In this document: positions 18,401-26,050 of the stretch, piece by piece
How positions within the stretch are numbered: the first letter of the stretch is position 1
How the letters are laid out: every line of letters begins with the position of its first letter
Source of the DNA: Chloroflexota bacterium
GTDB lineage: Bacteria > Chloroflexota > UBA11872 > VXOZ01
DNA: 64,000 nt
Reading direction: 5' to 3'
Assembly: GCA_012270555.1 (NCBI GenBank)
Contig: JAAXIC010000049.1
Coordinates: 65,136 to 129,135, forward strand
Program-made: the position numbers and the translations under genes
Notes under the pieces: model-generated
What the model saw: only the letters and a program-made list of their open reading frames with translations
The model's database searches: none
Told to the model about the DNA's origin: nothing

Positions 18401-18516
18401 AGCATCACGGCGAGACCGATATTGGTCCAGATGGACCATACTCGCAAGTTGCGCAGCGCGCTGAACATTCCGCCTGCTGCCTGAAGGCTATTACTTGTTC
18501 TCTTCAGGATACTCAT
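15415..18516 (-). CDS. Extracellular solute-binding protein fused to N-terminal carbohydrate-binding-like domains
   Basis: 1033 residues, more than twice the usual length. A signal segment or anchor (about 28-50) is followed by two beta-rich modules (about 80-290 and 320-450). Both contain a pattern like WEFEVPEDGLYKI...RRILIDGKVPF, typical of beta-sandwich glycan-binding folds. A helical linker (about 480-600) leads to a family-1 sugar-binding domain (about 600-1033; MMFYRTDIFTELGLTPPDTWQDLY). There is no lipobox cysteine, so the N-terminal helix probably anchors it. It is the first gene of the operon, with an AAGGTGGGA ribosome site. The ligand is unknown, likely a complex polysaccharide or its oligomers. 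Confidence 0.85.
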   Translation of the reverse strand: MSILKRTSNSLQAAGGMFSALRNLRVWSIWTNIGLAVMLLTISIPTATSAAVYAQQSTQNTDAEEEEGEEKGTFITHATGVIEVKLEDNYAETLETYAKNGYEWVQDIEVPIDHTNIIRYRGYEPEILSELGGKTGEIINWQEETEWMEWKINVPKTGLYNIELEYYPLPGKRASIQRRIQIDGEYPFQEARRVVFVRFWQDKGLPTTDNQGNDRRPGQFEDPRWETVRIVDGDGMYPWPFDFYLTEGEHVLRLITVREPMAIRSLRLVSPSRPPTYAEVYAMYQEQGYKNASETLIRHQAELPVERTEATIRMEYTSGPMVDPYSAGYVRLNAYGSFRWRRALQAATWEFEVPEDGLYKIAWRRWQAYASFLPSARRILIDGKVPFQELNSFLFTPDKDRDWRIVPFGDQSGEGEPYLFYFTKGKHTLTMEVTVGPSAETIRAINKVVTDLSIMVREITMITGVNPDPYMEFDLTSRIPTLVPRLVSNYELLREQVDHMTMVNNGVKPNVANVLGEVAFQLEDMARDPESMSRRLSDLSASQGRLSQWLLYLREHPLWLDYLLITNPEMELPVGKANIFLKGWAGFMNFLSSFVRNYYGVGSIYGDDDNTITVWVARGREWGMIMKDMTEDDFTPASGIAVNLQVFPPAQLSAGSVNVLLLSVASGVTPDVATGVLPDVPVEFAIRNGVANMNEFVDYQEVTTRFRPGALLPFRWEGGDYAIPETQDFLMMFYRTDIFTELGLTPPDTWQDLYNMIWLLQQRGMDFFFPPVGVSAGGGIYGLAESLVPGFLPFLYQNGGDFYTDRGLSALDSPEALAGFREWTELYTNYKITQQADFYNRMRTGEMPIGVSGFFTYILLSVAAPELEGRWEMLPLPGKRRPDGQVDRTSGGYGQAVVIMDNSDKKDKAWEWAKWWTSTGAQARFGEELEALIGTEARWNTANVKALNQLPFPQKDIESIQEQWRWFKEQPVTLGGYFTPRHIINAWNRVVLQGWNAREALEEAVKQIDRELIRKREEFGLPVDLTKTKGGLE

Positions 18517-18727
18517 CAGTTCCCACCTTCACGCTAAGATCGATTTCGACCCGAGCCACAAGCTCTGTGGCTCCCGAATTATATTCCTGTTCCACCACTG
18601 TCAAACATCCCAGCCACCCCTCGCACCATATTACAGTGTACCCTAGCACACGATTTTCTCTATCGTCAAGTAACCGAGATTACCTATTGTTAGCATGTTG
18701 GCATTTCGGTAGAGTGATTTCTCCATC

Positions 18728-19732
18728 TTAGACTGAGGCATCGAGCGCGACGCGGAACCCAATCGCTTGCGTATGATACCCTCCGGGGTACCCCCTACTC
18801 GCGCACCGTGCATTCTGCTTGGAGTCCCGCCAGCAGCCGCCGCGCACCACCCGATAGCGTCCGTATTCCTCCACTTGAGACGCAATCACCTCACTGCCCG
18901 CGGAATCGGGATACGTGCCTATGAAAGAAGCCGTCCACTCCGCGACATTTCCGGCCATGTCCAAAACCCCATAGGGGCTGACGCCGTCGGGGTAGACCCC
19001 CACGGGTGTGGGCGCCGCTATACCACCCTCCCACACATTAGCACACGTGTACTGGAACGAATCTCCCCAGGGAAAGAGCCTGCCGTCGGTGCCGCGCGCC
19101 GCTTTCTCCCATTCCTCTTCCGTAGGCAAGCGGAAGGGACGGCCTGTTTCATTTGCCAGCCAATCACAGTATCCAACCGCTTCTTCCCAGGTCACACCCT
19201 GTACCGGTCGGTTCTGTAGCCACGGATCGATGTTCGTGCCCTCCCAGTAGTCACGGGGAGGAGCGCCGCCGGAAAGCACAAAGGAGTGGAATTCAGAATT
19301 CGTGACGAGAAACCTACCAATTAAGAATGCTGGGAGTTCAATCGTCCGCTCCGGCGTTTCCATCAATACAGCACCCCGTGCCGTTCGATGCAGCGCTTCT
19401 TCGTCAGCGTCGCCGGCATCAGCTTCTTCCAGTATCTGATCAACCGCGTCGGCCGCAGTACCCATAGTGAACGCGCCAGCCGGAACACGAGCCAGCATGG
19501 GCTCGAACGTGCGAATGCGTGGGTCGCCAAGAAAGGAGAGGGCCTTGCCTACGGAAATACGCTCCGTAACACTGTATTGATTTGGCGTGGCAACCATGCG
19601 CACCAAATCAATGAGCGCAATTTGCTTTTCGCGCTCGCTCAGCATCAAGAGCGCGCCGTGAATGCGCTCCTGCACGTTGCTTTGCAGGTCCGCCCAAATC
19701 TCCTGACCGAGACGTTCCTCTGTAATCGCCAC
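18728..19732 (-). CDS. Formylglycine-generating-enzyme-fold (SUMF1) protein
   Basis: A helical N-terminal region of about 100 residues precedes a full FGE-sulfatase domain: MVRIPAG-like RVPAGAFTMGT, FLIGRFLVTNSEF, PVQGVTWEEAVGYCDWL, RLPTEEEWEKAARG, NVAEWTASF and RVVRGGCW. True FGE oxidases need a cysteine pair spaced as in RGGSxxCxxxxC. Here the cysteines fall at different places (GGCW and ARCASR), so FGE activity toward the sulfatases in this window is possible but not shown. I chose the GTG at 19732, preceded by GGAG at 9 bases. A TTG at 19789 would add 19 residues. It could equally be a member of the EgtB/PvdO-like part of this fold family. Confidence 0.78.
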   Translation of the reverse strand: MAITEERLGQEIWADLQSNVQERIHGALLMLSEREKQIALIDLVRMVATPNQYSVTERISVGKALSFLGDPRIRTFEPMLARVPAGAFTMGTAADAVDQILEEADAGDADEEALHRTARGAVLMETPERTIELPAFLIGRFLVTNSEFHSFVLSGGAPPRDYWEGTNIDPWLQNRPVQGVTWEEAVGYCDWLANETGRPFRLPTEEEWEKAARGTDGRLFPWGDSFQYTCANVWEGGIAAPTPVGVYPDGVSPYGVLDMAGNVAEWTASFIGTYPDSAGSEVIASQVEEYGRYRVVRGGCWRDSKQNARCASRGYPGGYHTQAIGFRVALDASV

Positions 19733-19826
19733 GTGTGATGTCTCCGTACTTGCTAACCCCAATGTTCTACCTTGGCGCAGTATACACAACGAATGGCCTT
19801 TGCATCACCGCGCCGTCTCTCTATCC

Positions 19827-20255
19827 TTATGCTTCAGAGCGCATTCGTGCCCGCTTTGCGGCCAGTCCTGATACTACCCAGCGGAGCAATGCGAGGAGCG
19901 TCCCGGCATCATCGCGCAGCCCGCTAGCACTGAGCCCTGCCGTCCTGTGCGCGTCCGTTCGGGGGCCGGCACTTCTCTGCCGCAGCAGGACGTGCAAAAC
20001 TACGCCTACAACCGCCACCCAACCCAGCCGGCGGAAACCCGGCAACCTGCTGCCGGGCACCCGCACCGGCATGCGACCAAATCCGGCCTCCTGCGCCAGT
20101 GCCTGCGTATACGCTGGCGGCATGTGACGGCGCCGCAGGATAGTCCCAAGGACTACGGCATATCCGGGCAGCCGGCCGCTCAAACCTTGCAGGCGGTTGC
20201 GCAACGAATGCGGCAACGTGGGGTGAGTGTCTGCTCGTGCGCGCAAAGAAGGCAT
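19827..20255 (-). CDS. Possible small protein of unknown function
   Basis: 142-codon frame with an ATG and the ribosome site AAGGTGG 7 bases before it. The middle contains one hydrophobic segment (WVAVVGVVLHVLL) and the sequence is rich in arginine and leucine. The codon pattern in that part looks protein-like. I recognise no family. It would be the gene before the FGE-fold protein, about 95 bases upstream on the same strand. The alternative is that this is non-coding, since other open frames overlap it on both strands. Confidence 0.35.
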   Translation of the reverse strand: MPSLRARADTHPTLPHSLRNRLQGLSGRLPGYAVVLGTILRRRHMPPAYTQALAQEAGFGRMPVRVPGSRLPGFRRLGWVAVVGVVLHVLLRQRSAGPRTDAHRTAGLSASGLRDDAGTLLALLRWVVSGLAAKRARMRSEA

Positions 20256-20721
20256 AGCTTCACCACCTTATGTCGAATCCGACAACGAGTTCGACCAGCA
20301 CGCGGAAAACCGCTTTCGCTGCGAAACTCTCGCTACCTTAACTAAACGAAGGTAGTTGCGCGCGCTTCGGCTTTGCAACGGAGATACTCTCGGCACCCCG
20401 GGCCTTTAGCGCAGCGACAGGCACAGTGCTGCCTGAACCGATTCGCAGTTCCCCCAATTCAAGTTGCAGTGTGCTGCGCCAATGAGAGCGCACTGTGCAC
20501 ACCGCACGCACCTTAGCCACATATTACTTAATGGCATGTGCGCATGGCAAGATTCCAGCCTGCAATTCTTATCTCGTTCTAAGGAACGGTGCCGAATCCT
20601 TAGAGCATAAAGCCCGAGTATCGATCCAGCACAATGCAGCATGAGCAAAACCTAGGCCGACGGTGAGCGGTCATTGCCTTCTTCTCCGCCTTGCTTAATC
20701 CTGCCCGCTGGGCAAAAAGGG
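20256..20721. other. Intergenic stretch without recognised content
   Basis: Between the possible small gene and the Fic gene I see no repeat from the window's known families, no RNA gene and no convincing coding frame. Confidence 0.45.
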
Positions 20722-22272
20722 TCACGCTTGTTCAACGACGATTTCAAGCCAGCCGCGCAACGCTACGCTAAGAGCGTTTGTGACCCACGTTTCAAAGCGG
20801 GATTCCAGTTTTGCTACGTCCGCTTTGTCGGCGATAGTAAGCAGAAACGGTTCGTCGCTGCACACTCTTGACTCACGCTCACCTTTCTCTTCTTCACCCT
20901 CATGCGTATCGTCGCTCGCGGGCGGATTGGGGTAGTCGAACCGCACAAAGCTCGTGGCCGCCATGACTCCAGTCAGGCCGCGGCCGATGCTGTGTATGGA
21001 GACAACGAAGAGCATCATCGGGCTGCGTGACGCTACCACTTCGTTCGATTCATTCTTACGCAGCGTAGCCCGTACAAAGTAGCGCGGCTCCTGGAAGTTT
21101 ATCCAGTGGCCAGCATCCCTGCCGGTCTCGAGCACCTCACGATGGTAGTAGTATTCGTTGCGTTCAGCCGGCCCGCCCAGCAAGAGTTGAGGGGTCACAT
21201 TCCACTCCATACGCTCAGCCAGTTGGTGAGCAATCCGCTCAGTTTCTGCCTCAAGCACCGCCGCCGCGCACTCCCTAAGCTTTAGCGCGACACCCTGCAC
21301 CGAGCGTAATTCAGTTTCCCGTTCTCGCTGCTTGCTCTGAAACCTATCCGAAAAGAACCCGATGACCTCGTCTATGGTGTCCACGTGCGGAACATGGCCG
21401 TGCTCGACGCTTAACGCTTTGAGCAGCGTTTCTCGCTCCAGTCTGACCAAGAGGCGGACGAACGGCGAGAGGTCTCCGGCATCCGCCTTTTCCAGCGCGG
21501 CGATGTATGCGGGCCGATCGTCACGGGTAATGACGATCGGCAGGAAGTCTGTTCTCACCAAGTGCCAAGTCAACAAGGCACGGACCACCCGGCCATTGCC
21601 GTCTTCGAACGGGTGTATCTGGGCAAAGCAGTGATGAAGCCAAGCGGCAACTGCCAGGGGATGTCTTGTGCCCTCATAGGACTGATACCAGTCAGTCAGA
21701 TTATCGAGTTCGCTCTCGACCTGTTCTGGCGGGCAATACTCATGCACAACCCCATCGGGTCTCGTTGGATTGTTAGGCCACTGCTTGAACTGCCCATGGT
21801 GCAAGGGTATATCCACAAGCTTTCCCAAATGGTTAATTCCCTTATGGGTCTTCTGATTCCGCGTGATCGCCTCATGGAGTCTTCTAATGAAAGTCTTACT
21901 TAGCGGGAGCGAGTCCTCGATCCAACCGTAGATCAGGTCGATTGCCATCCGGTGGTCGCGAAGAGTAGTAATGGTATCTCCAATTGTCCGATTGGAAAGG
22001 TCGTCCGCAACGAATTCACTCTCAAAGCCTCTTTCTATCAGAGTCTGCGTAATCCCGCGGTCAAGTTCATAGAGCCCCTCGATAATGCCCGTCTCAATCG
22101 CCCAACTCCGTGCCAACTCCTCGTTGAACTTCTCGTATGCCGTTGGGTTGGAGTCTTCAACACTTTCCTTAACATCCAACCACCGCTCATTCAGCCCATC
22201 GATCTCAGCGAAGTCTATGTCGATTCCTGCCTCATCTAGAGGCTTGATTGGTGACCATCTGATTGCTTGCAC
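20722..22272 (-). CDS. Fic family protein (class II, self-inhibited AMP-transferase type)
   Basis: Fic proteins usually transfer AMP from ATP to a hydroxyl of a target protein. The complete active-site loop HPFEDGNGR is at residues 220-228. Before it, TGIIEG (61-66) fits the inhibitory pattern (S/T)xxxE(G/N), placing it among Fic proteins that block their own ATP site with an N-terminal helix. After the Fic core lies a 230-residue C-terminal part of unknown type. The start is a GTG directed by a near-perfect ribosome site (AAGGAGG, 10 bases before). No antitoxin-like partner is adjacent. Confidence 0.9.
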   Translation of the reverse strand: MQAIRWSPIKPLDEAGIDIDFAEIDGLNERWLDVKESVEDSNPTAYEKFNEELARSWAIETGIIEGLYELDRGITQTLIERGFESEFVADDLSNRTIGDTITTLRDHRMAIDLIYGWIEDSLPLSKTFIRRLHEAITRNQKTHKGINHLGKLVDIPLHHGQFKQWPNNPTRPDGVVHEYCPPEQVESELDNLTDWYQSYEGTRHPLAVAAWLHHCFAQIHPFEDGNGRVVRALLTWHLVRTDFLPIVITRDDRPAYIAALEKADAGDLSPFVRLLVRLERETLLKALSVEHGHVPHVDTIDEVIGFFSDRFQSKQRERETELRSVQGVALKLRECAAAVLEAETERIAHQLAERMEWNVTPQLLLGGPAERNEYYYHREVLETGRDAGHWINFQEPRYFVRATLRKNESNEVVASRSPMMLFVVSIHSIGRGLTGVMAATSFVRFDYPNPPASDDTHEGEEEKGERESRVCSDEPFLLTIADKADVAKLESRFETWVTNALSVALRGWLEIVVEQA

Positions 22273-22325
22273 TGGGACATCACCTCCTTAAATGGGTCTC
22301 AGAGAATCACGGCAGCCAAGATGCG

Positions 22326-23195
22326 CTATTCCGCCGAGTCTGCATTGGTCGATTCTTCCACGCTGCCCTCAGGGGGCACGCCAGGTGGAGAAGGCAGCCG
22401 GTACGTACAGACACTGTTGAAATCGCAGTAGTGGCAAACGTCCGGATCGGGCTCCCGTATTTGCCAGAAGGGGCGGAAGTCCGCGGTGCGGATACCTGCG
22501 GCTACGGCATTCACCCGCTCCACGTACTGCTCGAGGTGCTCCTGCTCATACTTGAACTCGAGCCGCTGGTACGAAATCTCCTCGCCTTTGACCATCACGT
22601 CGAGGCGAACCGGAGGCAGCATGGTGGCTAAGGGCAGTTGTCCGGGCCGCTGGCGCGCGCCCAATCGGAGGGCGTTGTAGCCGAGGCTGTAGGTGAGCAA
22701 CTGAATGTCGTGCGCCAGGTAATCCGCGGGAAAGGGTGAAGCCGCGGTCTTGTGGTCGATCACCGTGCCGTCCTGGTCGACCAAGTCAACGTAGCCAACC
22801 ATCGGCACGTCCACGCCGGGCACATTAAAGGAAAATCGCTCTTCGATCAGATGGGGACGAATGTGCGGCGCCACTTCATCCAGATAGTATTCGACCAGGT
22901 CGTAGCCCAGTTCGCGCAAATCCTCTATCTCCGCGCGTCCCTCCTCGTCCAATTCGTGTAGGGTAGCGTCGAGCGCGTCGTCGAGAACGTCGAACGCGGC
23001 TTCCACATCAAGGGCCTTACCGTCTCGTTTCTCCTTATAGAACATCTCGATGACCGTATGCACTGCGCTACCGAGAAGTTGCGCCGCCGTGCTCGGCACC
23101 CGGATGCGCTCGTTGTACCGCAGGTGGTACATTTGCGGGCACCGCTCGTAGGTGCGGATGCTGCTAGGCGAGAGTCGGCGCAGCGGGCGTGCCAT
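22326..23195 (-). CDS. PD-(D/E)XK nuclease with Cas4/AddB-like cysteine cluster
   Basis: 289 residues. The nuclease core shows GYVDLVD...VIDHKT (D-x(n)-D-x-K), with an H in GSAVHTVIE. An N-terminal cysteine (YERCPQMYHLRY) and three C-terminal ones (CHYCDFNSVC) would bind an iron-sulfur cluster as in Cas4 and AddB. No cas genes or CRISPR repeats are nearby, so a role in general DNA repair is more likely than adaptation. It ends 53 bases before the Fic start and begins 9 bases after the next gene's stop, so it may share a transcript. Confidence 0.82.
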   Translation of the reverse strand: MARPLRRLSPSSIRTYERCPQMYHLRYNERIRVPSTAAQLLGSAVHTVIEMFYKEKRDGKALDVEAAFDVLDDALDATLHELDEEGRAEIEDLRELGYDLVEYYLDEVAPHIRPHLIEERFSFNVPGVDVPMVGYVDLVDQDGTVIDHKTAASPFPADYLAHDIQLLTYSLGYNALRLGARQRPGQLPLATMLPPVRLDVMVKGEEISYQRLEFKYEQEHLEQYVERVNAVAAGIRTADFRPFWQIREPDPDVCHYCDFNSVCTYRLPSPPGVPPEGSVEESTNADSAE

Positions 23196-23204
23196 GATGT
23201 TCCT

Positions 23205-24200
23205 CTAGCCGATTGCGCGGGGCAAGCCCACGTCAAGCATCGTCAGCAGTCCGGCAGGGGCAGCCGCCACGCGCGGCACCATGTTGGCGACCATGGACCA
23301 CGTCGCCTGATCGCCGTGGGTGCCGCCCACCACCTCCACATGCATCGGCGGGTTGGCTTCAATTATTATGCTGTCTTGGCTTGCCGCGGCGGCCATGCTC
23401 ATGGTGAGATCCAGCATAAGCTCGCGCCCTTCACTGGCGCCTTGGACAGTTTGGTGAATACCGGCCACTTGTCCCGCAACGATGTCGAAATCCTCGGTCG
23501 CGATGCGTTCCTCGGCACAGACCGGCTCAATAGTCTCCTGGGCAGCGGGAATCTCCCAACCCAGGCCGGCGGCAATAAGATGGAAAGACTCCAGCAGCCC
23601 TACGTGTCCAATCTCGCCCCGCGCCGCCAGTTGGCGAAAGTTCGCCGGCTCCATACCCGATCCGATCTTTTGCTGCAATGCGAGGCGCCGCTCTCGCGCG
23701 GCCACGACCCTTCGAGATTCAATGCGCCGGATGTCGCTGCACACAGCCGTGGCTACGAGCACCAGCGTATCCATCACGAAGCCGGGATTCACGCCGGTGC
23801 CCAGAATGGTGACTCCGCACTCGCGCGCCTTGGCATCGATCTCGTGTGCGAGTTCAGGATGACGCAGCCAGGGGTACGCCAATTCTTCGCAGGTACTGAC
23901 TACGTCGCAGCCGGCTTCCGCAATCTCTTTTAATTGATCCACCACGTCTGGAATGTGCGAGCCGGTCGCCTGCAAGACCAAGTCGACCGGGTGCGAGCGC
24001 AGCACATCGTCAAGGGAAGCCGCGATCGGAACTCCCAACGGAGTGTCCGCGCCGAGGAGTTCTCCCAGATCTCGCCCAACTTTAGCGGGATCCACATCTA
24101 TCGCGCCGACCACGTGCAATTGAGAGCGACCCAAGGCAGTTTGCGCAATGCCGCAACCCACCGCTCCCAATCCCATTTGCACGACACGAATCGCTTCCAC
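23205..24200 (-). CDS. Dihydrodipicolinate reductase-like NAD(P)-dependent dehydrogenase
   Basis: Rossmann domain at the start (VVQMGLGAVGCGIAQ), then the GVNPGFVMDTLV segment shared with 2,4-diaminopentanoate dehydrogenases and related DapB-N proteins. 331 residues from the GTG at 24200, which has GGAG 9 bases before it and puts the nucleotide-binding glycine loop at the usual place; the longer frame to 24275 adds unrelated residues. The substrate is likely an amino acid or amine but cannot be fixed from the sequence. It lies 9 bases upstream of the nuclease gene. Confidence 0.78.
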   Translation of the reverse strand: MEAIRVVQMGLGAVGCGIAQTALGRSQLHVVGAIDVDPAKVGRDLGELLGADTPLGVPIAASLDDVLRSHPVDLVLQATGSHIPDVVDQLKEIAEAGCDVVSTCEELAYPWLRHPELAHEIDAKARECGVTILGTGVNPGFVMDTLVLVATAVCSDIRRIESRRVVAARERRLALQQKIGSGMEPANFRQLAARGEIGHVGLLESFHLIAAGLGWEIPAAQETIEPVCAEERIATEDFDIVAGQVAGIHQTVQGASEGRELMLDLTMSMAAAASQDSIIIEANPPMHVEVVGGTHGDQATWSMVANMVPRVAAAPAGLLTMLDVGLPRAIG

Positions 24201-24405
24201 GGTCTCGCACTCCTCATAGAATGGTATGTATTGCGCCTGTCCAAGAGATTGGCCGGCATCGGACGATCTAACCAAGCGATATTACAACCATTCAAGGTAG
24301 CCTAGCCAGTCGTTCAAGCGCCAATGCCCAGGAAAGCTTCTACGCCAACACTTCTGACCGATACTTAACGAACTTCCACTACCCGCACTGTCCAAACCTA
24401 GCGCG

Positions 24406-25293
24406 CTAATCGATTGAGAAGAGTCGTCTGAGTGTGCGCGCCACAGCTTCGTTGTCATCGTTGTGTGTGTATTCATCAGCAGCGTCGCGGGCTGCCTGTG
24501 TCGCGTTGCCCACGGCTACACCCAGTCCCGCAAATTGCAGCATCTCGATGTCATTTACGTCGTCGCCGAACGCTACTACCTGTGGCGGTTCAATGCCGAG
24601 ATGCGTGCAGAGCCACGTGAGCGCCGTTGCCTTCGATGTATTGGGACCTAAGATTTCGAGCGCGCTCTGCCCGTCCCGCACGAAGGAGCTAGACTCACGG
24701 CCGCGCCAGAAGACCAGCGTGTAAGCGAACCCGGTGGCCCGCAACGCTTCCGCCAGGCTTTGCATCTCTTCGTCCGTGCCCCAGTGCACGATTTCAATCG
24801 GGTCGGGCAGATCTGTGACGGTATTGAGGTCAACGTAGAGCGACTCGAGTTCCGGACGACGTTTAAGAGCGGCTTGCGGCCCTCTGTGGGCGCGCCAATC
24901 GCCGTCGAAGAGCATGTGATCTCCGGCAGCCGCATTCTCATAGATAGTTGATTGCAAGCCAAGGCGGCGTGCCTCCTCCACCGCGCGCCACGCCCACTCA
25001 CTCGGTAGATAACTCTCGTACGTGATAGCGCCAGTGTGGTCGCGGATCACCGCGCCGTTGCTGAGTATCAAGTAGAGCGGTATTTCAAGCAACCCGGGCA
25101 AAAAACTCGCAATGATGTAGCGCCTGCCGGTTGCCAACGCCACATGCACGCCTTGCGAGGCAAGTTTCTGGAGCGTCGCTTTCGTATTGGGAGTGACGCC
25201 CCCTTGCGCATCGAGAAGCGTACCGTCAACGTCTAGGGCAATCAATCGGTACGGATTGTCACCTGGCTTAGCGGTTGTTTTCTCCGAGGTCAT
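24406..25293 (-). CDS. Cof-type HAD-IIB hydrolase
   Basis: Cytoplasmic sugar-phosphate or flavin-phosphate phosphatase family. Motif I is DVDGTLLD (nucleophile D21, acid D23), motif II ATGRR, and motif IV GDDVNDIEML. The 295-residue length and the cap between motifs II and III fit the Cof group. It ends with a usual VARTLRRLF helix. It lies 9 bases after the FmdB gene on the same strand. The substrate is not predictable from sequence. Confidence 0.9.
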   Translation of the reverse strand: MTSEKTTAKPGDNPYRLIALDVDGTLLDAQGGVTPNTKATLQKLASQGVHVALATGRRYIIASFLPGLLEIPLYLILSNGAVIRDHTGAITYESYLPSEWAWRAVEEARRLGLQSTIYENAAAGDHMLFDGDWRAHRGPQAALKRRPELESLYVDLNTVTDLPDPIEIVHWGTDEEMQSLAEALRATGFAYTLVFWRGRESSSFVRDGQSALEILGPNTSKATALTWLCTHLGIEPPQVVAFGDDVNDIEMLQFAGLGVAVGNATQAARDAADEYTHNDDNEAVARTLRRLFSID

Positions 25294-25302
25294 TGCACTC
25301 TT

Positions 25303-25662
25303 TCACAGTGGCAAGTCGTCAGTGTCGCCGGAGCCGGCCAGAGCATCGTCGTCAGGGACCTTGCCCGACTCCAAGTCCCGCACCATGTCCTCATACTCGC
25401 CGGGCAACTCCTCGCCGGATTCTTCCCCCATGGTACGCGCCAGCCGACCGAGGGCACGCGGATCGCTCTCATCAAAGCTATCCATAAATGTAGGGTCTTC
25501 AAGCGAGACACCGGCACGGTGCACCGCCACACGTGAAACCATGCGTTCCAAGTCTGACGAAGAACAGTGCGGACACGTTGGTTCCAGAACTTGGGAAAAG
25601 CTTCGGAAGAAGTGCGTCGACGGCTTATTACAGTCGAGGCAATGATATTCGTAGGTGGGCAT
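25303..25662 (-). CDS. FmdB family zinc-ribbon protein
   Basis: 119 residues. The N-terminal ribbon MPTYEYHCLDC...CPHCSSSDLERM is the FmdB signature with two CxxC pairs. The C-terminal 70 residues are acidic and low in complexity. These small proteins are often called regulators, but their function is not settled. It is probably co-transcribed with the HAD gene that follows closely. Confidence 0.88.
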   Translation of the reverse strand: MPTYEYHCLDCNKPSTHFFRSFSQVLEPTCPHCSSSDLERMVSRVAVHRAGVSLEDPTFMDSFDESDPRALGRLARTMGEESGEELPGEYEDMVRDLESGKVPDDDALAGSGDTDDLPL

Positions 25663-26050
25663 ACGCTTACCTCAAGCCATGCCTGCCGGAAGCCTTACAA
25701 CGTCACCTTGACCTAAAGGACGCAGCGCTGACAGAAGAGCAGCACAGCATCTAGCGCACACGTCGTCGCAGCCCTTGCGCAATGTACCTCTAGCGGCATG
25801 CTGCATTCGGCTGCATGATTTGCTTGGCGCTATGAGAATTACCCCATAGTGACGCAACCGCCTCCCAGGATTGCGCCCTTCGCATTCCTGACAGCGTTTC
25901 TAATCGCATTGCCATCATCTTGAATGCCGACTACGGCTGACCGAATGCGGTTCAAGTCTAATTGAACTCGTGCCATACAATGCTGCGGCAGCGCATGTGC
26001 GCTACCGCAGCCCAACTCTTTCGACGGCAATGCCCCTACATCGGAGAACT
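25663..26050. other. Intergenic stretch after the glutamine synthetase gene
   Basis: I see no gene here. A two-part hairpin (GCTGCGG at 25982-25988 with CCGCAGC at 26005-26011, inner GCGCA/TGCGC) lies downstream of the glnII stop and may slow or end its transcript. It has no run of T, so I hold this loosely. Confidence 0.4.

Noticed and set aside
22326-23195. A Cas4 adaptation nuclease
   Set aside because: The fold and cysteines fit the Cas4/AddB group but no other CRISPR component is nearby, so I kept the general nuclease name.
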